A DNA stretch of 64,000 nucleotides, taken from the NCBI GenBank assembly GCA_963578105.1, contig CAUZBP010000001.1, positions 62,001 to 126,000 of the forward strand, in the 5' to 3' direction. Positions within the stretch are counted from its first letter, which is position 1, and the number at the start of each line of letters is the position of its first letter. Shown here one piece after another: positions 9,654-19,135 of the stretch. This stretch comes from GCA-2718815 sp963578105 (lineage in GTDB: Bacteria; Planctomycetota; Planctomycetia; Pirellulales; Pirellulaceae). Below the pieces are notes generated by a model. The model worked only from the letters and a program-made list of their open reading frames with translations. It did not search any database and was not told where the DNA came from. The translations under genes were made by a program, and so were the position numbers.

Positions 9654-10130
9654 ATGGCCAATGATCCTCAGTCTATCCCGCCACTTTTCACCCAATACGA
9701 TGTTTCTGCCAACGCATCCGCTAGCAATTCGGACCAGGGCCGAGAGTCCGTTGGTAGTGTTTTAGATATTCTGCAGGACCTGCTTGCCGCCCAAGACCGG
9801 CAAAATCATTTGTTGGAAGAACTCGTTTCACAAATGGGTACCGTGCAAAGACAGCGCGCCTTGGAACTGGACCAGTGGAAGGAAGCGAATCCCGACCTGT
9901 CGCGTGGGTGCCGCCGCGCAGCCGAGTGGCTGAGCCAGGCTCAAACGGAATACTTACGTACCTTAACGGCCGCGGTAAACGAATCAGCAGATGAACTCGC
10001 AGAGAGTGATTTCATGTTAAACGAGTTGGTGGACCGTTATGGTCCGCGTTTTGCGCACTTGAACGGGATGCTTCAAGTTCTGTCCCAACTCGGCAACGCA
10101 TCGAATTCTTCCAACAGGACGGAAAATTGA
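9654..10130 (+). CDS. small, probably helical protein of unknown function
   Basis: 158 residues, preceded by AGGAG about 11 bases before the ATG. Hydrophilic, no signal peptide or membrane segment. Residues ~35-65 (VLDILQDLLAAQDRQNHLLEELVSQ is the core) have heptad spacing typical of a coiled coil. A cluster of Arg/Trp follows (GCRRAAEWL) and then a second helical stretch ending in a flexible Asn/Ser-rich tail. It is transcribed alone; the next gene starts 155 bases on. No family recognised; a structural or oligomerising role is a guess. Confidence 0.6.
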   Translation: MANDPQSIPPLFTQYDVSANASASNSDQGRESVGSVLDILQDLLAAQDRQNHLLEELVSQMGTVQRQRALELDQWKEANPDLSRGCRRAAEWLSQAQTEYLRTLTAAVNESADELAESDFMLNELVDRYGPRFAHLNGMLQVLSQLGNASNSSNRTEN

Positions 10131-10285
10131 ATGCCGGTGGTTGACGCCGCCAAGTTCACACCCCACGATTCCCACTTCAACGGTGGTGAATTGCCTGCCC
10201 GATTTTAGACCACTCCTACCTGCTTTACCTACCTGTAGAAAATCATTCCCCACCAAGATTGGCGTAGATTTCAACTGCTACGACC

Positions 10286-11752
10286 GTGATGGTACTCGTT
10301 GACATACGATGTGCGCTCGAGTTTTGGGCGGTGGCACTTGGTGTTGCCATGCTGGGGTTGCTGCCAGCGGGTTGCGACCGTGCCAACACCGGCCCGAGGC
10401 CGGCGGTCATGCTTCCGACCGCGTCGATCAGCACGGATCGAGTCGAGGACGACACAGACTGGTCTCAATGGCGCGGAGGTCGAGCTGGCGCTGTTTCTGT
10501 TGCGGGCGATTTGCCTTTATCCTGGGACAGAAACTCTGGCTTTCATTGGAAAGTGGCTGTCAGGGGACGCGGAAATTCTTCTCCGGTTGTGTTGGGAGAC
10601 CGGCTTGTATTGACTTCCGTGGTGAAAGAGAACAACTCATCCTGCTTGGCTGTGTTCTGTTTTTCTCGAACGAATGGCACCCTGTTCTGGACCAAAAAAC
10701 TCGACCTTCCTCTGGGACGCACGCATGCGAAAAATGGATACGCCTCAACTACGGCGGCTTTGGATAAAAACGGCATCTACTGTTCGTTTGGAGCACGAGG
10801 TCTCTACTGTCTGGACTGGAATGGCCAGGTACGATGGCATGTTGGCCTGGGCCAGTTTGAACAGAAGTGGGGGGCCGCATCGAGTCCCGTCCTGTTTGGC
10901 AACACCGTGATTCAACTTTGTGACGGAGAGAATGGTTCCTTCCTGGCGGCTTGGGATAAGGATTCGGGAACGGAACTATGGCGGACCACTCGATCGAGCA
11001 CCGGTTGCTGGGCAACGCCCGTTGTTGTGCGGGCTGAAGTGGGCCTGCAGAAGCGTCATGAACTGATCGTGAACGGTTCGGGGAGTCGCACGGGTTCGAC
11101 AGGAACGGTTACGGCTTACGATCCGCGTGACGGAAGGATCTTCTGGTACGCCAGGGGCACGACCGATATTCCTTGTCCCACAGCCATCGCGGGTGCAGGG
11201 TTTGTGGTTAGTACCAGTGGTGCCAACGGCCCGATTTTTTCGATTCGGACCGGAGGACAGGGAAATGTGACAGAGTCACAGGTTGTTTGGCGTTATCCGA
11301 GTGGAGGTCCTGATGTTTCGACCGGAGTGATTGAAGGCAAACGGTTGTTTCTGGTTTCCGAGCGAGGTGTTGCTTCGTGCTATCAAGTCCTTACTGGAAA
11401 ACAGATCTGGCGGACTCGCCTGCGTGGAGATTTTTCGGCCAGCCTGGTTGTCGGAAATGGGCGAGTCTATGCGACCAGTGAGCAGGGAAACATTTATGTA
11501 TTTAAGGCGGCAGATCAATTTCATCTGTTGGCCACTAACGCCATGAGAGAACGATGTCTCGCGACACCTGCCGTGGACCAAAACGCCATCTACATTCGCA
11601 CGGCAATGCATCTCTATTGCATTGGTGAGCCACTCAATCAGGCCTCTCCTGACACGCTGGTAGAGGTCAAGCAGCCTGCGGGCTCTGATCTCATAGCCGC
11701 TTCCGAGAATGGTGTAGCTTCGCCAATCGGTTCTCGGCTACCCGACCAGTAA
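10286..11752 (+). CDS. PQQ-like beta-propeller repeat lipoprotein
   Basis: 488 residues. A hydrophobic N-terminus ends in the lipobox LPAGC, so it should be a lipid-anchored exported protein. The body holds repeated propeller blades of the outer-membrane BamB/PQQ-dehydrogenase type, each with Gly/Trp strands and an aromatic-rich turn (LFWTKKLDLPLG, LYCLDWNGQVRWHVG, IFWYARGTTDIPCP, QIWRTRLRGDFSAS). No full set of quinoprotein catalytic residues is evident, so a scaffold or binding role is as likely as an enzyme. GTG 10286 and ATG 10289 are both possible starts. A second propeller lipoprotein lies at 15.9 kb, on the other side of the reductase genes. Confidence 0.82.
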   Translation: MMVLVDIRCALEFWAVALGVAMLGLLPAGCDRANTGPRPAVMLPTASISTDRVEDDTDWSQWRGGRAGAVSVAGDLPLSWDRNSGFHWKVAVRGRGNSSPVVLGDRLVLTSVVKENNSSCLAVFCFSRTNGTLFWTKKLDLPLGRTHAKNGYASTTAALDKNGIYCSFGARGLYCLDWNGQVRWHVGLGQFEQKWGAASSPVLFGNTVIQLCDGENGSFLAAWDKDSGTELWRTTRSSTGCWATPVVVRAEVGLQKRHELIVNGSGSRTGSTGTVTAYDPRDGRIFWYARGTTDIPCPTAIAGAGFVVSTSGANGPIFSIRTGGQGNVTESQVVWRYPSGGPDVSTGVIEGKRLFLVSERGVASCYQVLTGKQIWRTRLRGDFSASLVVGNGRVYATSEQGNIYVFKAADQFHLLATNAMRERCLATPAVDQNAIYIRTAMHLYCIGEPLNQASPDTLVEVKQPAGSDLIAASENGVASPIGSRLPDQ

Positions 11753-12044
11753 AGCGGACGAATGATTGACGGCCGAAGTGAAGTCGCCTGTTTGGTAAAG
11801 TATTCTGAATAAGTTCGGCCATTTGCTACGTCATCTTCCATTTTCATTCTCAGTTAGCCGTTGTCACGACGCGGGAACTGGGGTATTTTCGATTGCAGAC
11901 AAATGTTGGGAGGTTCTTAAACGCCTCCGCAACGATCAACAGGTAGAGTTCATTTTTTGCAACGGGTAGGAGCCGCTACTTTCCGACATCGAGTTGAATG
12001 ACGCGTTGCGGATGGAGTAACGTTTTTCAGCCCACTGGACCGTC

Positions 12045-13178
12045 ATGAATTGCGCTGAGCCGATGACCCAAACAGATCTAAATACCCTGGAAACAAAAGC
12101 TCGTGAGACTTTGGATGCCCACACGCATGAGATCGTGCAATGGCATTTTCACGAGTCGACTGGATGCCCGTTTTGGCTGGAAAAAAAATCAGAACTGAAA
12201 TTTGACCCACTCACGGAGATTCGTGTCTTCGAGGACCTCAAGAAGTTTCCTCTTTTTGAGGACGAGTGTTTGCGAGGTGGTCCGATGACTCGCTGGGTTC
12301 CCCGGGGGCTTGCGGGTAAACCGGTCTATGTTTTTGAAACGGGAGGCACGACGGGCATTCCAAAAAGTCGCATGGTGATCGATGATTTTCGCACGGACTA
12401 CGAAATGTTCAGCGACACTCTACCCGAGCAGTATTTCCCCCTGGGAGCGAACTGGCTGATGCTCGGCCCGTCGGGACCGCGACGTCTGCGACTGGCGGTG
12501 GAACATCTCTGTCAGTATCGCGGGGGCACCTGCTTTTGTATTGATCTCGATCCGCGCTGGGTCGTCAAATTGATCAAAAAAGGATGGATGGAGCATCTCG
12601 AAGCATATAAGCAGCACTGTATCGATCAGGCGTTGACAGTGTTTTCTGCCGGCCATGACATCAAGTGCATGTTTGCAACTCCGAAGCTTTTGGAATCGCT
12701 TTGTAACGCTTTGGAAGAACAAGGTAAGACATTTCCAGAAACTGGCATCACTGGAATCTTCTCCGGAGGTACCGAATTCACTCCGCAATGGACTCGGTTT
12801 TGCATTGAGGAATTCTTTGGAGGGCCACCGGAAGAGAGCGGGATTTATATGACACCCACTTATGGGAACACGTTGATGGGTCTGGCGTGTAGCAAACCGG
12901 TTACCGCCGACGACAATTATAAGATTACTTATTATGCTCCTCAACCGCGGGCGGTGGTCGAACTTGTCGATCCGGATGATCCGCAGACGGTGGTTGGCTA
13001 TGGTGAAACGGGTCGCGCCAAACTGACAACGCTGACACGGGAGTTTTTTGTCCCCGGTTTTCTCGAGCGCGATGAGGGCGAACGGGAAAAATCATTTGAA
13101 AAATATCCTTGGGACGGCATTAGTGGAGTCCGCCCTTTCAGCCGCATTGCTGCCCAAACGACCGTGGGAGTTTATTGA
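12045..13178 (+). CDS. adenylate-forming acyl-activating enzyme (LuxE/PaaK type)
   Basis: 377 residues. The AMP-binding P-loop appears as ETGGTTGIPKSRMV near residue 105, with later FSGGTEFTPQW, MTPTYGNTLMG and GETGRAKLTTL motifs typical of the phenylacetate-CoA ligase / acyl-protein synthetase group. Length fits LuxE (~370) better than full PaaK ligases (~430). It should activate a carboxylic acid as acyl-AMP. An aldehyde dehydrogenase starts 47 bases downstream and an alcohol dehydrogenase overlaps that, suggesting the acyl group is reduced. Start: ATG 12045 or ATG 12063; neither has a clear Shine-Dalgarno. The acid substrate is unknown. Confidence 0.78.
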   Translation: MNCAEPMTQTDLNTLETKARETLDAHTHEIVQWHFHESTGCPFWLEKKSELKFDPLTEIRVFEDLKKFPLFEDECLRGGPMTRWVPRGLAGKPVYVFETGGTTGIPKSRMVIDDFRTDYEMFSDTLPEQYFPLGANWLMLGPSGPRRLRLAVEHLCQYRGGTCFCIDLDPRWVVKLIKKGWMEHLEAYKQHCIDQALTVFSAGHDIKCMFATPKLLESLCNALEEQGKTFPETGITGIFSGGTEFTPQWTRFCIEEFFGGPPEESGIYMTPTYGNTLMGLACSKPVTADDNYKITYYAPQPRAVVELVDPDDPQTVVGYGETGRAKLTTLTREFFVPGFLERDEGEREKSFEKYPWDGISGVRPFSRIAAQTTVGVY

Positions 13179-13225
13179 TGCCATTTTCTCGGATCCTTTC
13201 TAATTCCATCTAGCAGGAGATACCT

Positions 13226-14680
13226 GTGCTTAACATTCCTGCAATTCGTTGGGGAAAACCTTACGAGTCACTAGAAATTGACGAAGTGCTACACTTTGCC
13301 ACTGGCGAGCCGATCGCCAAAGTCAGTCAGGCCAATGGCGGTATCATTGCCCGCGACATGCGCCAAGCTGGTAGGGCGCGTGAGATCCTCCGGCAGATAC
13401 CGTGTCGGGACATCATTGAGCGGTTGAAGAAGGCTGCCGATCACTATGAGAAGGGCACTTTGCCCCTTGGTGACGGTCACCAGACTCCGGACGAGTTTGC
13501 TCATCAGCAATCCGCCAGCACCGGCCTGCCGGAACACATGTGCAAGGCCAATATGGCAAAGAACTCGTTCGTCCTGAAAAACATGGACCAGATTCTCGAT
13601 TGCCTGACGCGTGGCTTGGATCTTGAAATCCTGACGCGTGGCTGGGGCATCGAAAGTCGGGGCGTGGTGCTCAGCTATCAGGCCCAGGCATCTGCGTTAA
13701 GTGCGGTCCTGCCGTCGAATTCCCCGGGTGTTCACACCCTCTGGTTGCCAGTGATTCCACTGCAGTTCGGTTTGGTACTCAAGCCCGGTCCGCAAGAACC
13801 GTGGACACCTTATCGAATGATGGCAGCATTTGTGGAGGCCGGAATTCCACCCGAAGTTTTTTCGCTGTACCCTGGTGGACCGGAAGCGGGGGCCGCTGTG
13901 CTCTCGGCTTCGCAGCGTGCAATGATCTTCGGTGGTACCTCGACGGTTGACCAGTACCGGGGTAACCCTCGCGTTCAAGCTCACGGTCCGGGATTCTCCA
14001 AAATTCTGCTGGGAGACGACGTCGTGGACCAGTGGGAGCAATATCTCGACCTGATGGTCGAAAGTATTTACATCAACAGCGGTCGCGGGTGTATTAATTG
14101 CTCTGGTATCTGGGCGTCGCGACACACGCATGAAATTGCTCAAGCGATTGCCGAACGTATTGGCCCCATCGAGGTCAAGCCACCCACGGACCCGGAAGCC
14201 GGGTTAGCTGCCTTTACGGTTTCCGGCATGGGACAGGCGATTTGGGGTATGATTGAGGCTGACCTGAACCAGCCAGGCGCAACCGACATGACAGCTGCCT
14301 ACGGACCTCGATTGGTCGAGCAGGAGCGCTGTGCGTATCTACGTCCGATGGTTATTCACTGTTCGTCACCTGAAGTCGAGGCTGCCAAAAAAGAATACAT
14401 GTTCCCGTTTTCGACGGTTGTGGAATGTCCGCAGGACCAGATGCTGGACAAGATTGGTCCGACTCTGGTTTGCAGCGGCATCACGGACAATGAACAGCTA
14501 ATCGAAGACCTGACGAATGCCACCCATATTGATCGCTTGAACATCGGTCCGATTCCTACGAGTAAACTTAATTGGCTTCAACCGCACGAAGGCAACATCA
14601 TTGATTTTCTTTTCCGGTCCCGTGCCTTTCAGGTCACGAAGGACCGAATGGATTCACTGAAAGAAGTGACGAGAGCATGA
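13226..14680 (+). CDS. aldehyde dehydrogenase / acyl reductase (ALDH superfamily)
   Basis: 484 residues starting at GTG 13226 with AGGAG six bases before it. The ALDH fold is indicated by VVLSYQAQASALSAVLPSNSPGVH (cofactor region), IFGGTSTVDQYRG and the catalytic Cys in NSGRGCINCSG near residue 293. Between an acyl-adenylating enzyme and an alcohol dehydrogenase, the likely direction is reduction of an activated acyl group to the aldehyde, as LuxC does. Its stop overlaps the next gene by ATGA, so translation is coupled. Sequence resemblance to LuxC itself is not strong; oxidation of an aldehyde remains possible. Confidence 0.82.
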   Translation: MLNIPAIRWGKPYESLEIDEVLHFATGEPIAKVSQANGGIIARDMRQAGRAREILRQIPCRDIIERLKKAADHYEKGTLPLGDGHQTPDEFAHQQSASTGLPEHMCKANMAKNSFVLKNMDQILDCLTRGLDLEILTRGWGIESRGVVLSYQAQASALSAVLPSNSPGVHTLWLPVIPLQFGLVLKPGPQEPWTPYRMMAAFVEAGIPPEVFSLYPGGPEAGAAVLSASQRAMIFGGTSTVDQYRGNPRVQAHGPGFSKILLGDDVVDQWEQYLDLMVESIYINSGRGCINCSGIWASRHTHEIAQAIAERIGPIEVKPPTDPEAGLAAFTVSGMGQAIWGMIEADLNQPGATDMTAAYGPRLVEQERCAYLRPMVIHCSSPEVEAAKKEYMFPFSTVVECPQDQMLDKIGPTLVCSGITDNEQLIEDLTNATHIDRLNIGPIPTSKLNWLQPHEGNIIDFLFRSRAFQVTKDRMDSLKEVTRA

Positions 14681-15870
14681 GCCGCCCAGGTGCAACTTCT
14701 GTCTGTCCCATTCGTTTGTTGGCTCCATTTCAATACGAGTCTCGGACACGCATTATGTTTGGTCCAGGTTGCGTTGCCGAGCTGGGTGAACAGGTGCGAC
14801 AACTCGGTTGCCGGCGGGTGCTCATCTCCACCGATCCCGGAATCATTGCCGTCGGTCATACGCAGCGAAGTCAGGAGGTCTTGGAGGGGGCAGGCTGTGA
14901 AGTCGCAATCTTTTCGGGAGTGCACGAGAATCCGACGAGCGAGGACGTTGAGGCCGGTACTCAACTGGCGAAGCAATTTCAACCGGATTTGATCGTCGGC
15001 CTGGGTGGTGGCAGTTCCATGGATTGCGCCAAGGGCATTAATTTTCTCTGTACCAATGGCGGTCAGATGAAAGACTATTGGGGCGAGGGCAAGGCCACTC
15101 ACGAAATGTTGCCGATGATTGCTGTCCCCACGACGGCTGGTACAGGCAGTGAGACGCAATCCTATGCCTTGATTTCCGATGCCCGGACACATGCCAAGAT
15201 GGCTTGTGGTGACAAGAAAGCTGCTTTTCGTGTTGCCATGCTTGATCCGGAGTTGACGCTCACTCAGCCGGCCGAAGTGACCTCGCTGACAGGTATCGAT
15301 GCGATGGCGCATGCCCTGGAGTCTTACGTTACGAAGCGTCGCAATCCGATTTCGCTGGTCTTCAGCCGCGAAGCGTGGCAGTTGATCAGTCAGAATTTAG
15401 TGCGCGTTTTAGAAGATCCTCAGGATCTAGAAGCGCGAGCTGGCATGCAGTTGGGTGCCTGTTTCGCCGGCTTGGCAATAGAGAACTCGATGTTGGGAGC
15501 GGCTCACGCGTTATCGAATCCGCTGACCGCCAAGCTTGGTCTTACGCATGGACGGGCAGTGGGGCTGATGCTGCCTCATGTGATACGCTTTAACGGAGTG
15601 GAGTACAACGACATGTATCGCGAGTTACTCGCCGGGGACAGGTGCAACCGGTCGACACCAGATGCGCAACAGGGTGCCGAAGGTCTGGCCCAGTTCGTGG
15701 CCGACTTGATTTGCAAGGCTGGGCTAGAAACTCGTCTTGCCGAGTGCGGAGTCAAGGAGCAGATCTTGTCAGATCTGGCTTCGAATGCGGCCGAACAGTG
15801 GACCGCTCAATTCAACCCTCGTACGGTTGATCACGCTTCGCTTCTCGAACTCTATCGCCAGGCCATGTAG
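14677..15870 (+). CDS. iron-containing (type III) alcohol dehydrogenase
   Basis: 397 residues. The N-terminal NAD(P)-binding part has GLGGGSSMDCAKG and PTTAGTGSE. The metal-binding part has Asp and His in GIDAMAHALESYV and further His in GAAHALSNPL and THGRAVGLMLPHV, the complete Fe-ADH ligand set. The family interconverts aldehydes and alcohols. The ATG overlaps the preceding ALDH stop (ATGA), which ties it to the same pathway, presumably reducing the aldehyde to an alcohol. It is the last enzyme of the module; a propeller lipoprotein follows after 29 bases. Confidence 0.92.
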   Translation: MSRPGATSVCPIRLLAPFQYESRTRIMFGPGCVAELGEQVRQLGCRRVLISTDPGIIAVGHTQRSQEVLEGAGCEVAIFSGVHENPTSEDVEAGTQLAKQFQPDLIVGLGGGSSMDCAKGINFLCTNGGQMKDYWGEGKATHEMLPMIAVPTTAGTGSETQSYALISDARTHAKMACGDKKAAFRVAMLDPELTLTQPAEVTSLTGIDAMAHALESYVTKRRNPISLVFSREAWQLISQNLVRVLEDPQDLEARAGMQLGACFAGLAIENSMLGAAHALSNPLTAKLGLTHGRAVGLMLPHVIRFNGVEYNDMYRELLAGDRCNRSTPDAQQGAEGLAQFVADLICKAGLETRLAECGVKEQILSDLASNAAEQWTAQFNPRTVDHASLLELYRQAM

Positions 15871-15899
15871 AAAAAGTTGCAAGTAAGGAACGTTAAACG

Positions 15900-17078
15900 A
15901 TGATCTTTTCGAATTCTAGACTTCTATTCCTGCTGTTGCTGGTGGTTGCCGGCTGCAACGTGCCTTCCGAGATTGACGTACGTAAGAATGCGACAGTTCC
16001 CGAAGAGGCGAATACGAGCTCAGCGAGAGTTGTGCGCAGTGATTGGCCGTTGTTCCGGGGCGATACGAACTCCTCCGGCGTGTCACAAGGCAGCGTGCCC
16101 GAATCACCGGAGGTGCTTTGGACGTTTGCGGTCGAAGGGGGGGCTTTTGAATCGACGGCTGCCATCGTGGACGGCATCGTTTATGTGGGAGATTTGGACG
16201 GCACTTTCTACGCGTTTCAGTTGTCTGACGGCCGGAACCTTTGGAAATTCAAGACGGAGGACCAGGCGGGTTTCACTGCCTCGGCCGCGGTACAGGGTGG
16301 TCAGGTTTACATTGGCGACATGGATGGGCGTTTCTATTGTCTTGAAGCATTCAGTGGCGAACTGAAGTGGAGTTTTCTGGCAGGGGCCGAAATCAATTCG
16401 AGCGCCAATTTCTATCAGGGAAATATTCTGGTGGGTTCACAGGATGCGACGCTCTATTGTCTGGACGCTGTGTCAGGCACGTTGGTCTGGAAACACGCCA
16501 TCGAAGATCAAATCCGTTGTGCTCCGACGGTTGTCGAAAATCGAGCTTTCCTGGTGGGATGTGATTCGAAGTTGCACCTGGTGGACCTGGACCACGGAGT
16601 CCATGAATCTGCAGTTGGCGTCGATAGTCCCAGTGGTACGACACCCGCAGTCTGCGGCGATTTTGCGTACTTCGGAACGCATGGCGGAACATTTTACTGT
16701 GTGGACTGGAAGAAGAGTGAAGTGGTGTGGACTTACCAGGACTCCGACGGGCCGCAGTCTTACCGGAGTTCGGCGGCAGTGAACCAAAGTGTCGTGATTG
16801 TGGGAGGTCGCAGCCGACGCGTTTACGCCTTTGATCCCCATACGGGCGAAATTAAATGGGTGTTTCCGACCCAACAAAGCGTCGATTCATCTCCGGTGAT
16901 TGTCGAGAAACGCGTTTTTGTGGGTTCTTCGGATGGGAGACTCTACGCGATTCATTTGGAAACGGGGAAGTCGGATTGGCAATTTGAGGCGGGAGGATCC
17001 ATTGTGGCCTCCCCTGCGATTGCCAATGGTCGTGTTGTGATTGCTAACGACGAAGGAATCGTGTTTTGTCTGGGCTAG
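15900..17078 (+). CDS. PQQ-like beta-propeller repeat lipoprotein
   Basis: 392 residues with a signal peptide ending in lipobox VVAGC. About seven regular blades follow, each with the pattern VYVGDLDGTFYAFQLSDG / LWKFKTEDQAG; the regularity is greater than in the propeller at 10.3 kb. The family includes BamB-like scaffolds and PQQ enzymes; no catalytic set is seen, so a binding or assembly role outside the cytoplasm is favoured. It starts 29 bases after the alcohol dehydrogenase and may be the last gene of that operon. Confidence 0.83.
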   Translation: MIFSNSRLLFLLLLVVAGCNVPSEIDVRKNATVPEEANTSSARVVRSDWPLFRGDTNSSGVSQGSVPESPEVLWTFAVEGGAFESTAAIVDGIVYVGDLDGTFYAFQLSDGRNLWKFKTEDQAGFTASAAVQGGQVYIGDMDGRFYCLEAFSGELKWSFLAGAEINSSANFYQGNILVGSQDATLYCLDAVSGTLVWKHAIEDQIRCAPTVVENRAFLVGCDSKLHLVDLDHGVHESAVGVDSPSGTTPAVCGDFAYFGTHGGTFYCVDWKKSEVVWTYQDSDGPQSYRSSAAVNQSVVIVGGRSRRVYAFDPHTGEIKWVFPTQQSVDSSPVIVEKRVFVGSSDGRLYAIHLETGKSDWQFEAGGSIVASPAIANGRVVIANDEGIVFCLG

Positions 17079-17347
17079 AAATAAGGAATAGCCGCAGAAC
17101 CCCAGGAATCTGCAAGGCAAATTACAAAATCTACGGTCTATGGTTTAGAGTTTGTAGTCTATAATCGATAGTCTTGGGATTTCCGGTGCAGTCGCAGACG
17201 TTGTGCAGTACCAATGAGGCTGGATAGTTTTCGGAATGCTCCTGCCTCTGATCGGACAACTCTTCAAGGTTTCACAAAACAGCTTACGGATTCTCGACCA
17301 CGGACCATCGTTGCCAACTGGGCACAAGTAGCGAACGGCACGCCTCC

Positions 17348-18652
17348 ATGTCCCCGGACTCGACAAAAACTGAAGTTGGCAGTTATTTCATCTCGAATTA
17401 CCCGCCTTTCTCGCAGTGGACCAAAGAAGGTTTGGATGACGTCGTCACTGCTATGCAGGCCTCGCCGCGTGAGGTCCCTCTCGGTTTGTACCTCCATATT
17501 CCGTTTTGTCGCAAACGGTGTAAGTTCTGTTACTTCAAAGTTTTCACCGACAACAAGGCAAGTGACATTGAACGCTACATTGCGGGCCTCAGTCGTGAAA
17601 TCGAACTGGTCAGTCAACTCCCTGCCATGGGGGGCCGACCGTTTCGATTTGTCTATTTTGGAGGTGGTACGCCTTCCTACCTCGGTCCCCGGCAACTGGT
17701 TTCGCTGGTCGATCGCTTGCGAAACAATATCAGTTGGGATCAAGCGGAAGAGGTCACCTTCGAGTGTGAACCGGGGACTCTCTCGGAAGTCAAAGTTCGC
17801 ACGTTGGCCGAACTGGGGGTCACGCGAATGAGCTTGGGTATTGAGAATTTCAACGACCAGATTTTGCAAGAGAACGGTCGAGCTCATTTGTCGGCGGAAA
17901 TCGAGCGTGCTTGGGAATGGATCGCAGGAGCTGGTTTTCCTAATGTGAACATTGACTTGATCAGCGGAATGGTTGGAGAAAACTGGTCGAACTGGCGCGA
18001 TTGTGTGCAGCAGACCATTCGCTTGGCGCCGGATAGCGTGACGATTTACCAGATGGAATTGCCTTTTAACACCGTCTATTCCAAGCAGATGCTCGCCGAA
18101 AATAACGAATCGCCTGTCGCCGATTGGGCTACCAAGAGGGATTGGGTCAATTATGCGTTCGACGAATTGATCTCGGCGGGATACGTAGTAAGCAGTGCCT
18201 ATACGTTGGTGAAGGATTGTTCCAAAGTGAATTTCAGTTACCGTGACAATTTATGGCAAGGTAGCGATCTTCTGGCAACAGGCATCGCCAGTTTCGGACA
18301 TATTTCCGGCGTACACTATCAGAATTTGTCAGGTTGGGATGAGTACTTGCTGCCCTTGGAAGAAGGAAGGCTTCCGTTGGGACGTGGACTGAAATCGACA
18401 TCGATGCAACTGTTGATTCGAGAAATGACTTTGCAGTTGAAAAAAGGAGTTCTCGACTGCACGTATTTTGAAAAAAAATTCGGAGTCGATATTCTTCAAC
18501 AGTGGGGCCCTGTTTGGCAGTTGCATGCTGAGGCTAAAATGCTGACGATTGGCAAGGATCGGATCGAACTGACGCGACAAGGGCTGTTGCAGGTGGATTC
18601 GTTGTTGCCCGCTTTCTTTGAACCCCAGCACCAAGAGGTGCGCTATACATGA
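17348..18652 (+). CDS. HemN/HemW-like radical SAM enzyme
   Basis: 434 residues. The radical SAM cluster motif is CRKRCKFCYF near residue 55 (CxxxCxxC), preceded by LYLHIPF and followed by YFGGGTPSYL, ECEPGTL, LGVTRMSLGIENFND and IDLISGM, the standard HemN-family order. HemN-like proteins act on coproporphyrinogen or carry heme (HemW); many paralogues have other roles. Here the ATG of a lipoyl H-protein-like gene overlaps its stop (ATGA) and a ferredoxin-type gene follows, an unusual setting for heme synthesis. The C-terminal HemN winged domain is recognisable but divergent. True HemN function is doubtful. Confidence 0.85.
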   Translation: MSPDSTKTEVGSYFISNYPPFSQWTKEGLDDVVTAMQASPREVPLGLYLHIPFCRKRCKFCYFKVFTDNKASDIERYIAGLSREIELVSQLPAMGGRPFRFVYFGGGTPSYLGPRQLVSLVDRLRNNISWDQAEEVTFECEPGTLSEVKVRTLAELGVTRMSLGIENFNDQILQENGRAHLSAEIERAWEWIAGAGFPNVNIDLISGMVGENWSNWRDCVQQTIRLAPDSVTIYQMELPFNTVYSKQMLAENNESPVADWATKRDWVNYAFDELISAGYVVSSAYTLVKDCSKVNFSYRDNLWQGSDLLATGIASFGHISGVHYQNLSGWDEYLLPLEEGRLPLGRGLKSTSMQLLIREMTLQLKKGVLDCTYFEKKFGVDILQQWGPVWQLHAEAKMLTIGKDRIELTRQGLLQVDSLLPAFFEPQHQEVRYT

Positions 18653-19101
18653 GTGGTGAACTGGTTTTCATGATGGGTGAATTCGAAACCCACTTTCCCA
18701 CCGATCGTCAATACGCCAAAAATCACATGTGGGCTCGACAGCAGGATGGGATCTATCGCTTTGGGTTTACGGCCTATGCCATTCGTCTCTTACAGGATGT
18801 TTACTTCTTGGATTGGACCGTGGATGCGGAGACGAGGGTGGTGGATCGCCAGCTCATCGGGTCGATCGAAAGCAGTAAGGCAGAAAGTGACTTATTCAGC
18901 CCGATGGAGGGAGACCTGACGTGTTTCAACGAAGCTCTGCTCTCGGACCCGGCCTTGATCAATGTCGACGGTTACGAACGGGGATGGCTGTTTGAAATAA
19001 ACGGCCAAGGGGATGCATTTGATGCCCCGCAAGAGTATATTGAATACTTGGTCGAAGTGTGGGAAGTCGCCCAAAGAACAATTAAAGGGCAACTTCATTG
19101 A
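18649..19101 (+). CDS. glycine-cleavage H-protein-like lipoyl carrier
   Basis: 150 residues against ~125-130 for ordinary GcvH. The core KNHMWARQQDGIYRFGFT and the lipoylation site IESSKAESDLFSP with its Lys are intact, so it should carry lipoate. Canonical GcvH shuttles aminomethyl and reducing equivalents between P, T and L proteins, but no gcvT, gcvP or lpd is in the window. It overlaps the HemN-like gene by ATGA and precedes a ferredoxin protein, so it may serve a dedicated redox system, like the lipoate-binding carriers known with Hdr-like complexes. That last point is inference. Confidence 0.85.
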   Translation: MSGELVFMMGEFETHFPTDRQYAKNHMWARQQDGIYRFGFTAYAIRLLQDVYFLDWTVDAETRVVDRQLIGSIESSKAESDLFSPMEGDLTCFNEALLSDPALINVDGYERGWLFEINGQGDAFDAPQEYIEYLVEVWEVAQRTIKGQLH

Positions 19102-19135
19102 AGGAGTGACAGGGCCTCCAGCGGCACCCAATTCC

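Noticed and set aside
17130..17180. Repeated GTCTAT/TAGTCTA words before the HemN-like gene
   Set aside because: Irregular spacing, too short to call a repeat array or operator.
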